Assembly: GCA_949290575.1 (NCBI GenBank)
Contig: CASESJ010000001.1
Span: 496,001-560,000, forward strand
Direction: 5' to 3'
Origin: an uncultured Clostridia bacterium
Lineage (GTDB): Bacteria; Bacillota; Clostridia; Christensenellales; Borkfalkiaceae
DNA length: 64,000 bases
A model generated the notes under the pieces. That model saw nothing but the letters and a program-made list of their open reading frames with translations. It did no database searches and was not told the origin of the DNA. Shown here piece by piece: positions 17,646-24,514 of the stretch; positions within the stretch are counted from its first letter, which is position 1; each line of letters opens with the position of its first letter. Both the position numbers and the translations under genes were made by a program.

Positions 17646-19307
17646 TCAGGATAGTCCTGTTATGTTTCCGTCTTCGTCTATATCAATCTTTTCCGCGCAG
17701 GGAACAGAGCCGAGCCCGGGCATGAGCATTATATCGCCCGCTATCGCAACGATAAAGCCCGCGCCGCCTTTATATATTATATCCCTCACGTGCACTTTAA
17801 AGCCCGTCGGACGGGATAATTTTTTGGCGTCGTCCGAAAGCGAATACTGCGTCTTTGCTATTATAACGGGCAAGCCCGTAACGCCGCTGCGCTCTATTAT
17901 CTCTATAGCCTTTTCCGCCTGTTCGGAATAGGTCGCGCCGTCGCCGCCGTAGACTTTGACGACTATGTCCTCTATCTTCTTTTTTATGCCGTCGTTGAGG
18001 TCGTATGCAAAGCTGAGCTGACTTTCTGTATCGCATGCGGCGATAACTTCCCTTGCAAGCTCCTTGCCGCCTTCGCCGCCCTTTAAGAACACGTCGGTGA
18101 ACACAGCCTTTGCGCCCGCTTCTTCGCAGGCGACTTCGACAGCCTTTATTTCCTCGGGTGTGTCGGTTGCAAACCTGTTCATTGCTACAATGACGGGTTT
18201 TTTATAGACGTCCCGCATATTTTCCACATGCTTTAAAAGATTTGGAAGCCCCCTCTTCAGAGCCTCTGTATCGCACTCGGAAAGTTTGCTCTTGTCCGCG
18301 CCGCCGTGCAGCTTTAACGCCTTTACCGTTGCGACGACTACTATGCAATCGGGCTGAATGCCCGCTATTCTGCACTTTGCGTCGAGGAACTTTTCCGCGC
18401 CGAGATCTGCGCCGAAGCCCGCTTCGGTCACGGCATAGTCTGCATACGTCATTGCCGCATAAGTTGCGCGCACCGAGTTGCAGCCGTGAGCTATGTTTGC
18501 GAAAGGTCCGCCGTGAATTATGGCGGGAGTGCCCTCGAGCGTCTGCACGAGGTTGGGTTCTATCGCGTCCTTTAAGAGGGTTGCCATTGCGCCCTCCGCC
18601 TTTATCTGACGGGCGTAGACATACTCGCCGCGTTCGTTGACGCCTATTATTATGTTGCCCAGCCTCTTTTTGAGGTCGGCAAGGTCGCGCGCGAGACAGA
18701 GTATTGCCATGACCTCGCTTGCGGCTGTAATTTCAAAACTTTCCTTTCTTTCGTAGCTTGTACAGCCCTTCATTCTGCCCGCTTCCGAGGATATGGTTAT
18801 ATCCCTGAGCGCACGGTCGTTCATGTCCATGCAGCGATGGAAGAGCACTTTCTTTATGCCCAGCCTGTTGCCGCGGAAGATGTGGTTATCCGTCATTGCG
18901 CAAAGCAGATTGTTTGCCGCCGTTATTGCATGCAAATCGCCCGTGAAATGCAGGTTGATATCCGCCATGGGCACAACCTGGGCGTATCCGCCGCCCGCAG
19001 CTCCGCCCTTGACGCCGAAGACAGGACCTAACGAGGGCTCTCTGAGAGCAAGGCAGACCTTTTTACCGAGCTTTGCCATGCCGTCGGCAAGACCTATGGA
19101 TACTGTGGTCTTACCCTCGCCGCTGGCTGTGGGGTTTATAGCGGTGACAAGAACAAGTTTAGCTTTCGGGCTGAACTTGCCGCATCTGATTTTCGCCTTG
19201 TATTTTCCGTAGAGTTCGAGGTCGTCTTCACCCAGACCGAGCTTGGACGCTATCTCTCTGATATCCTTTAATTTGCAACTTTCGGCAATCTGAATGTCGC
19301 TGAGCAT
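17646..19307 (-). CDS. fhs: Formate--tetrahydrofolate ligase
   Basis: This enzyme makes 10-formyl-THF from formate, THF and ATP, feeding purine synthesis and one-carbon metabolism. The 553-residue protein has the ATP-binding loop in TAINPTASGEGKTTVSIGLAD and the conserved REPSLGPVFGVKGGAAGGGYAQV block, and is of standard length. An AGAGGT site precedes the ATG. A dyad symmetry overlaps its -10 box. glnS and the cvpA-like gene follow on the same strand. Its presence does not by itself show a Wood-Ljungdahl pathway. Confidence 0.97.
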   Translation of the reverse strand: MLSDIQIAESCKLKDIREIASKLGLGEDDLELYGKYKAKIRCGKFSPKAKLVLVTAINPTASGEGKTTVSIGLADGMAKLGKKVCLALREPSLGPVFGVKGGAAGGGYAQVVPMADINLHFTGDLHAITAANNLLCAMTDNHIFRGNRLGIKKVLFHRCMDMNDRALRDITISSEAGRMKGCTSYERKESFEITAASEVMAILCLARDLADLKKRLGNIIIGVNERGEYVYARQIKAEGAMATLLKDAIEPNLVQTLEGTPAIIHGGPFANIAHGCNSVRATYAAMTYADYAVTEAGFGADLGAEKFLDAKCRIAGIQPDCIVVVATVKALKLHGGADKSKLSECDTEALKRGLPNLLKHVENMRDVYKKPVIVAMNRFATDTPEEIKAVEVACEEAGAKAVFTDVFLKGGEGGKELAREVIAACDTESQLSFAYDLNDGIKKKIEDIVVKVYGGDGATYSEQAEKAIEIIERSGVTGLPVIIAKTQYSLSDDAKKLSRPTGFKVHVRDIIYKGGAGFIVAIAGDIMLMPGLGSVPCAEKIDIDEDGNITGLS

Positions 19308-19325
19308 TTAAACCTCTGTACAATA

Positions 19326-19347
19326 ATATAATCCGTTACGATTATAT
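19326..19347. promoter_or_regulatory. Dyad overlapping the fhs -10 box
   Basis: ATATAATC and GATTATAT arms around CGTTAC contain the minus-strand TATAAT (19341-19346). A weak -35 (TGTACA, 19365-19370) is 18 nt upstream. This could be a repressor site for fhs. Confidence 0.4.
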
Positions 19348-19436
19348 CACACTTTGACACCAGTTGTACATAGTTTTAAACAAATTTTTAAAAATTTATA
19401 AAAATTAGGTTATAAAATTATGAAGGCTGTATTCGC

Positions 19437-19465
19437 TTGACTTGAACGGGCGTTTTTTATAAAAT
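19437..19465 (+). promoter_or_regulatory. Promoter of glyS
   Basis: TTGACT (19437-19442), a 17-nt spacer and TAAAAT (19460-19465). The short leader has a hairpin (GCGCAGA/TCTGCGC, 19489-19511) ending just before the AAGGAGA ribosome site. No T-box conserved sequence is visible. Confidence 0.7.
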
Positions 19466-19526
19466 ATTTCTGTATTTTATTTGAAATTGCGCAGAGTTTT
19501 TTAATCTGCGCGTAAGGAGATTTGTT

Positions 19527-20930
19527 ATGTCGCAGAACAAAAGAGCCGTAACTCAGGACAAACTCGTCGCCCTGTGCAAAAACCGCGGATTTATCTTCCC
19601 CGGAAGCGAAATTTACGGCGGTCTGGCTAACACTTGGGACTATGGTCCTCTGGGCGTAGAGCTCAAAAACAACATCAAAAAAGCCTGGTGGAAAAAATTC
19701 GTAACCGAAAACACGCTCAACTGCGGCGTAGACTGCGCAATTTTAATGAACACCCGCACCTGGAAGGCATCCGGTCACCTCGGCGGTTTTTCCGACCCTC
19801 TTATGGACTGCAAAAACTGCAAGACGAGACACCGCGCCGACAACCTCGTTGAGGCATATGTGCAAAAACACAACCTCGACGTAAAAGTCGAGGCTATGGA
19901 CAACGACGCTTTAGAGGCATTCATCAAGGAACACAACATTGTCTGCCCCGTCTGCGGCAAGAGCGACTTTACTTCCATAAGAAAGTTCAACCTGATGTTC
20001 AAGACATTCCAGGGCGTGACCGAGGACAGCGTCAACACCGTCTACCTCCGCCCCGAAACGGCTCAGGGAATATTTGTCAACTTCAAGAATGTTCAGCGCG
20101 CCTCGAGAATGAGAGTGCCCTTCGGCATAGGTCAGATAGGCAAGTCATTCCGCAACGAAATCACGCCAGGCAACTTCATCTTCCGCGTAAGAGAGTTCGA
20201 ACAGATGGAACTTGAATTCTTCTGCAAGCCCGGCACCGACCTCGAGTGGTTCTCTTACTGGAAGGAATACTGCAAGAACTTCCTGCTCTCTCTCGGCATG
20301 AAGGAGGAAAACCTCAAACTGCGCGACCACTCGCCCGAAGAGCTCTGCTTCTATTCCAAGGCGACGACAGACTTCGAATACAACTTCGCATTCGGCTGGG
20401 GCGAACTCTGGGGCGTTGCCGACAGAACGGACTACGACCTCACCCAGCACCAGACCGAGAGCGGCGAGAGCATGGAATACACCGACCCCGTGACAAACGA
20501 AAAGTATATTCCCTACGTAATAGAGCCCTCGCTCGGCGTTGAGAGAATGGTACTCGCTTACCTCACGGACGCCTACGACGAGGAAGTTCTGGACGCAGCA
20601 AAGAACGACGTGCGCACCGTGCTCCGTCTGCACCCCTTCCTCGCGCCCTACAAGGCGGCAATTCTGCCTCTGCAGAAAAATCTTTCCGAAAAGGCTGACG
20701 AAGTCTACAGGACGCTCGCAAAAAAGTTCAGCGTGACCTACGACGTTACGGGTTCAATAGGCAAGCGTTACCGCCGTCAGGACGAGATAGGCACGCCTTT
20801 CTGCATAACGGTTGACTTCGACACCCTCGAAAACGACACCGTAACCGTGCGCGACCGCGACAGCATGGAGCAGATACGTCTGCCCATTTCCGAGCTCGCT
20901 TCTTACATCGAAAAGAGCCTTGAATTCTGA
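19527..20930 (+). CDS. glyS: Glycyl-tRNA synthetase (single-chain, class II)
   Basis: This homodimeric GlyRS charges tRNA-Gly. The 467-residue protein is the archaeal/eukaryote-like single-chain type found in many Gram-positives, not the GlyQ/GlyS tetramer. Visible features are [20 protein letters not shown], a CxxC pair region, motif 2-like [22 protein letters not shown], and the anticodon-binding C-terminus from about residue 365. AAGGAGA precedes the start. Confidence 0.96.
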   Translation: MSQNKRAVTQDKLVALCKNRGFIFPGSEIYGGLANTWDYGPLGVELKNNIKKAWWKKFVTENTLNCGVDCAILMNTRTWKASGHLGGFSDPLMDCKNCKTRHRADNLVEAYVQKHNLDVKVEAMDNDALEAFIKEHNIVCPVCGKSDFTSIRKFNLMFKTFQGVTEDSVNTVYLRPETAQGIFVNFKNVQRASRMRVPFGIGQIGKSFRNEITPGNFIFRVREFEQMELEFFCKPGTDLEWFSYWKEYCKNFLLSLGMKEENLKLRDHSPEELCFYSKATTDFEYNFAFGWGELWGVADRTDYDLTQHQTESGESMEYTDPVTNEKYIPYVIEPSLGVERMVLAYLTDAYDEEVLDAAKNDVRTVLRLHPFLAPYKAAILPLQKNLSEKADEVYRTLAKKFSVTYDVTGSIGKRYRRQDEIGTPFCITVDFDTLENDTVTVRDRDSMEQIRLPISELASYIEKSLEF

Positions 20931-20960
20931 AAACAAATTAAGTTCTGAAAATAAAATTTA

Positions 20961-20999
20961 TACGCCCCGCGGCGCAGCGCGCCGCGGGGGCGTATTTTT
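20961..20999 (+). terminator. Terminator after glyS
   Basis: A GC-rich hairpin with TACGCCCC/GGGGCGTA ends is followed by a run of T. Confidence 0.85.
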
Positions 21000-21039
21000 T
21001 TGTGTTATGATTTTATGCTCATTATGCGCCGACTGACGT

Positions 21040-21675
21040 CTATGATTTTACGGAGAAGGGATAAAAATACCTCCGCTTTTCCCCGAGTGAAATTCTGCCG
21101 TTGAGACGGTTGATAAGGCGGGCGTCGAAGTCCTTTGAAAGCTCGTCGCGCACGGCGACGGTGAAGCGAACGCGGTCGTCATAGTTTATGCCGCAGACCG
21201 TGCAATCATTCTCGTCAAAAAACTTTTTCGCGCCGTCGGCAAAGGCATAGTCTGCAATATATTCGCCCTCGCAGCACAGTTCGTAACTTACAATATCCGC
21301 CTCGGCAAGGTTTTTCGCCACGCTGCCCGAATATGCCCTGACGAGCCCGCCCGCGCCCAGCTTTATGCCGCCGAAGTAGCGCGTGACAACTACGGCGGTC
21401 TGTACCAAAGACTTCGCCTTTATGACTTCGAGCATGGGCATTCCCGCCGTTCCCTGGGGTTCGCCGTCGTCCGAAAAACGCATGAAATTTCCCGTTGCAT
21501 CGCATATATATGCGTAGCAATTGTGAGTTGCGTCGCGATATTTATAAGAAATTTCCGCTATGAAATTTTTTGCCTCCTCCTCGCTTTCGACGTGCGCGGA
21601 ATTGGTTATGAAGCGCGACTTTTCGATTACGACTTCCGTTTCGAGCCGTCCGCTCACCGACAGATAATTTTTCAT
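21040..21675 (-). CDS. YigZ/IMPACT family protein
   Basis: YigZ-family proteins have an N-terminal UPF0029/Impact domain and a C-terminal DUF1949 domain; their role is unclear but they are related to eukaryotic IMPACT translation regulators. The 211-residue product shows the typical KSRFI, ATHNCYAYI, FSDDGEPQGTAG and GIKLGAGGLVRAY motifs. It lies downstream of tyrS but beyond a terminator. Confidence 0.92.
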   Translation of the reverse strand: MKNYLSVSGRLETEVVIEKSRFITNSAHVESEEEAKNFIAEISYKYRDATHNCYAYICDATGNFMRFSDDGEPQGTAGMPMLEVIKAKSLVQTAVVVTRYFGGIKLGAGGLVRAYSGSVAKNLAEADIVSYELCCEGEYIADYAFADGAKKFFDENDCTVCGINYDDRVRFTVAVRDELSKDFDARLINRLNGRISLGEKRRYFYPFSVKS

Positions 21676-21684
21676 AAATTTTTA

Positions 21685-21711
21685 AAAAAGCGGCTATGCA
21701 GCCGCTTTTTG
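21685..21711 (-). terminator. Terminator between tyrS and yigZ
   Basis: AAAAAGCGGCT-type arms around a 4-nt loop, followed by TTTTTT on the minus strand. Confidence 0.75.
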
Positions 21712-21717
21712 GTCAGA

Positions 21718-22905
21718 TTAAACGAGCACGATTTTTACGTGCACTTTTTTGCCCTTGTGAAGGACGTCGCCCGACTTTACCTTAGTATTTATGTCGCTGA
21801 CTTTTTCGTCATTGAGTGACACGCCGCCCTGCGCGACGAGCCTTCTCGCCTCGCCGTTGGACGCACAAAGTCCCGCCGCTACGAGAACGCCGATAATTGT
21901 ATCGTTTTCCGCGCCGACAATCTTTTCGGGAAGGTTCTCGCCGTCGCCGCCGAATGCCGCCTTTGCCTGCGCGCGGGCTTTTTCCGCCTTCTCTTCGCCG
22001 TGAACGAGCTTGGTGAGTTCGAACGCGAGAATTTCCTTCTTTTCGTTTACGCGCTCCGCGCCCCACTTCTCCATCTCAGCAATCTCTTCAAGCGGAATGA
22101 ACGTGAGCATCTTTATGCACTTCATGACGTCGGCGTCGTCCACGTTGCGCCAGTACTGGTAGAAGTCATAGGGCGTTGTCTTGTTCTCGTCCAGCCACAC
22201 CGCGCCCTTTGCCGTCTTGCCCATCTTTTTGCCCTCGCTGTTTAAAAGCAGGGTGATGGTCATTGCATATGCGTCCTTGCCGCTCTTTTTGCGTATGAGT
22301 TCAGTGCCCGCGAGCATATTGCTCCACTGGTCGTCGCCGCCGAACTGCATATTGCAGCCATAGTGCGTATTGAGATACCAGAAGTCGTATGCCTGCATTA
22401 TCATATAGTTGAATTCAAGGAAGGAAAGCCCCTTTTCCATGCGCTGTTTGTAGCACTCTGCGCGCAGCATATTGTTGACGGTGAAGCAGGGTCCGACTTC
22501 CCTCAAAAGGTCTACATAGTTGAGCTTTAACAGCCAGTCGCCGTTGTTGACCATAATCGCCTTGTCTTCGCCGAATTCGATAAAGCGTTCCATCTGCTTT
22601 TTGAAGCACTCGCAGTTGTGATTGATGACCTCGTCCGTCATCATCGTGCGCATATCCGTTCTGCCCGAAGGGTCGCCTATATGACCCGTGCCGCCGCCGA
22701 CGAGCACTACGGGTTTGTTGCCCGCCATCTGCAACCTCTTCATGAGGCAGAGAGCCATGAAATGACCGACGTGCAGACTGTCTGCCGTGGGGTCGAAACC
22801 GATATAAAAACGTGCGCCGCCGTTGTTGATAAGCTGCCTTATCTCCTCTTCGTCGGTTACCTGAGCTATAAGTCCGCGCTCACGAAGTTCCTCGTAAATT
22901 CCCAT
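21718..22905 (-). CDS. tyrS: Tyrosyl-tRNA synthetase
   Basis: TyrRS charges tRNA-Tyr. The 395-residue class I enzyme has a HIGH-like motif (PTADSLHVGHFMAL), the tyrosine-pocket segment NYMIMQAYDF, GGDDQWSNM, a KMGKT form of the KMSKS motif, and a C-terminal S4 RNA-binding domain. I chose ATG 22905 (family start GIYEELRERGL) after AAGGAAAGG; a longer open frame to 22995 would translate the terminator. Upstream are a promoter, a Tyr-rich leader ORF and an intrinsic terminator, suggesting attenuation. Confidence 0.96.
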   Translation of the reverse strand: MGIYEELRERGLIAQVTDEEEIRQLINNGGARFYIGFDPTADSLHVGHFMALCLMKRLQMAGNKPVVLVGGGTGHIGDPSGRTDMRTMMTDEVINHNCECFKKQMERFIEFGEDKAIMVNNGDWLLKLNYVDLLREVGPCFTVNNMLRAECYKQRMEKGLSFLEFNYMIMQAYDFWYLNTHYGCNMQFGGDDQWSNMLAGTELIRKKSGKDAYAMTITLLLNSEGKKMGKTAKGAVWLDENKTTPYDFYQYWRNVDDADVMKCIKMLTFIPLEEIAEMEKWGAERVNEKKEILAFELTKLVHGEEKAEKARAQAKAAFGGDGENLPEKIVGAENDTIIGVLVAAGLCASNGEARRLVAQGGVSLNDEKVSDINTKVKSGDVLHKGKKVHVKIVLV

Positions 22906-22933
22906 AATTGACCTTTCCTTAAATATTTTCCGC

Positions 22934-22971
22934 AAAAAATAAAAGCGGTTTGCCCGCAGGTAAACCGCTTT
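22934..22971 (-). terminator. Attenuator-type terminator before tyrS
   Basis: On the minus strand AAAGCGGTTT (22962-22971) and AAACCGCTTT (22942-22951) form a 10-bp stem with a 10-nt loop, followed by a U-rich run. It lies inside the tyrS leader, 36 nt before the tyrS start, so most transcripts should stop here unless antitermination occurs. Confidence 0.85.
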
Positions 22972-23004
22972 ATTCGCGATATGTGCCCACGGCAAATCAA
23001 CGCA

Positions 23005-23067
23005 TTACCAGAAGCGATAATACGAATAGCCGCAGTATTCGAAATTTGCGAAATTACTTGAAATCAT
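23005..23067 (-). CDS. Putative Tyr-rich leader peptide of tyrS
   Basis: A 20-codon ORF lies between the tyrS promoter and its terminator. Tyrosine is at positions 11, 14, 16 and 17 (YCGYSYY), with Phe at 6, 9 and 19 and Trp at 20. The predicted transcription start coincides with the A of its ATG and there is no Shine-Dalgarno, so translation would be leaderless. The coding RNA holds CGAAUA and UAUUCG; CGAAUA recurs at the foot of the terminator, allowing alternative pairings. Position and composition fit ribosome-mediated attenuation. Translation itself is inferred. Confidence 0.65.
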   Translation of the reverse strand: MISSNFANFEYCGYSYYRFW

Positions 23068-23073
23068 AGGAAA

Positions 23074-23102
23074 ATTATAGCACGGGCAGAATATACTGTC
23101 AA
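23074..23102 (-). promoter_or_regulatory. Consensus promoter of the tyrS leader
   Basis: On the minus strand TTGACA (23097-23102), a 17-nt spacer and TATAAT (23074-23079). The -10 box ends 6 nt before the leader ATG. Confidence 0.9.
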
Positions 23103-23103
23103 G

Positions 23104-23805
23104 CTATTCGGTAAAAAAATCCTGCGCGTTGAGATGTCGGCGAGCCTTTTCTATGGCGCGTTTTTCTATGCGCGATATGTATGAACGCGATATCCCCAGC
23201 CTCTTTGCCACTTCCCTCTGCGGCAGAGGAACGCCGTCCTCCAGCCCGTAGCGCAGCGTTATGATGGTGTACTCGCGCATATTTAAAATATCCTTCAGAA
23301 GTTTTACGAATTTTTCGCGCTGGACAGACTGTTCCACTTTGGCAAACACGCTCTCCTTTTCGGCGACGACGTCCATAATCGTAAGTTCGTTTCCGTCCTT
23401 ATCGAACCCGACGGGGTCGGAGAGCGACAGCACGTTTTTATGCTTCTTGCCCGCGCGCAGCAGCATTAAAATTTCGTTCTCTATGCACCTTGCCGTATAC
23501 GTTGCAAGCGCGGTGCCCTTGCCCTCCTGATAGGTGTTTATTGCCTTTATCAGCCCTATCGAGCCGACGGACATCAGATCGTCGTTGTCCGCCGCGCCCG
23601 AGTATTTTTTTACGATATGCGCGACAAGGCGCATATTGTGCTTTACCAGAATGTTTTTAGCCTCCTTATCCCCCGCATGCGCGAGCGCGAGATACTTTCT
23701 CTCCTCCTCGGGCGGCAGTGGCTTGGGAAATGCGCCCTTGCCCTGCACTACGCCCGTAAAGAGAAAAATTTTGCTAAGAAATAGCCCGATTACATCAAAT
23801 AACAT
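23104..23805 (-). CDS. sigK: RNA polymerase sporulation sigma factor SigK
   Basis: SigK directs late mother-cell transcription in sporulation. The 233-residue protein has a hydrophobic N-terminal pro-sequence (about 1-20), region 2 (HNMRLVAHIVKKY to [17 protein letters not shown]) with the SigK-type GKGTALATY segment, and region 4 with ISRSYISRIEKRA. The gene is continuous, so no skin-type element interrupts it. AAGGGG precedes the ATG. The protease that removes the pro-sequence is not in the window. Confidence 0.93.
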   Translation of the reverse strand: MLFDVIGLFLSKIFLFTGVVQGKGAFPKPLPPEEERKYLALAHAGDKEAKNILVKHNMRLVAHIVKKYSGAADNDDLMSVGSIGLIKAINTYQEGKGTALATYTARCIENEILMLLRAGKKHKNVLSLSDPVGFDKDGNELTIMDVVAEKESVFAKVEQSVQREKFVKLLKDILNMREYTIITLRYGLEDGVPLPQREVAKRLGISRSYISRIEKRAIEKARRHLNAQDFFTE

Positions 23806-23835
23806 AAACTGTTTCCCCTTTTTTATCAGTTTAAT

Positions 23836-23865
23836 AGCTTATGAATTACACGGTTTGTACTATTC
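23836..23865 (-). promoter_or_regulatory. Possible SigE-type promoter of sigK
   Basis: On the minus strand GAATAGT (23859-23865), 15 nt, then CATAAGCT (23836-23843) resembles the SigE consensus. SigE control of sigK is known in Bacillus. The match is imperfect. Confidence 0.35.
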
Positions 23866-24012
23866 AGGCGGACAAATTGTCTTTTTTTATGAGCGCGATT
23901 ATTATTTTTTTATCTGCTCGGCTGTTCACCTTTTCACATAAAACTTACTGCGGACAGGCGCATTTTTACGCGTTTCTACATTCAACCTCCAACGTTTAAT
24001 ATATTTTAAAAC

Positions 24013-24056
24013 TATTAATAAAAGGGCGCGCGCCGCAGAAACTGCGGCGCGCGCCC
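24013..24056 (-). terminator. Terminator of the ArsR-type repressor gene
   Basis: Fifteen-base perfect arms (24024-24038, 24042-24056) with an AAA loop; TTTTATTA follows on the minus strand. Confidence 0.8.
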
Positions 24057-24073
24057 TAAATTATTCAGATTTA

Positions 24074-24421
24074 TCAGCCGCCAAGAAACTCAACGCCCTT
24101 GAGCATGACATCGTTGACGGTATCGTTGACGAGAGAATAAAATATAATCTTGCCGTGGCGTTCGCTCTTGACTATTCCGAGATTTTTAAGCAGTCTGAGC
24201 TGGTGCGAGACGGTTGTCTGGTTTATATCGAGCACGCGCGACAAGTCGGTCACGCACATCTCCGAAATGGCGAGGGCGGAGAGCATTCTCACCCTCGTAG
24301 GGTCGGCAAAAACCGAGAAAAAACACACCACGCTGTCCAGAACGTCGCCCTCGGGGACATATTCCCTCACAAGTTCTGCCGTTCTTCTGTCCAGAAGCAT
24401 CATATCACACGTTTCCTGCAT
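24074..24421 (-). CDS. ArsR/SmtB-family metal-responsive repressor
   Basis: This is a 115-residue winged-helix repressor. The centre carries the family core FADPTRVRMLSALAISEMCVTDLSRVL and the recognition helix TTVSHQLRLLKNLGIV. The Cys in SEMCVTD is placed like the alpha3 metal site of ArsR/CadC members, and there are further Cys near the N-terminus and at VVCFF. It lies downstream of and in the same direction as the copper ATPase, so metal control of that gene is plausible. Its own start overlaps a perfect dyad, suggesting autoregulation. Confidence 0.88.
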   Translation of the reverse strand: MQETCDMMLLDRRTAELVREYVPEGDVLDSVVCFFSVFADPTRVRMLSALAISEMCVTDLSRVLDINQTTVSHQLRLLKNLGIVKSERHGKIIFYSLVNDTVNDVMLKGVEFLGG

Positions 24422-24470
24422 ACTGTCACCTCGCTATGACAGTATACACGCTGATATGCGTATGCGTCAA
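24420..24470 (-). promoter_or_regulatory. Promoter and dyad of the ArsR-type gene
   Basis: On the minus strand TTGACG (24465-24470), 18 nt, TATACT (24441-24446). A perfect inverted repeat, ATACTGTCA-N8-TGACAGTAT (24420-24445), covers the -10 box, the ribosome site and the start codon. Confidence 0.65.
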
Positions 24471-24514
24471 CATGTTATTTTGGGGCGTTAAGTCGCAAAA
24501 TATCTTACTTTGTC

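Noticed and set aside
19308-23000. T-box riboswitches before glyS, tyrS or fhs-glnS
   Set aside because: No AGGGTGGNACCGCG-type sequence or specifier-stem layout is visible; tyrS instead has a leader ORF and terminator.
23104-23805. skin-like interruption of sigK
   Set aside because: The sigK frame is complete from pro-sequence to region 4.
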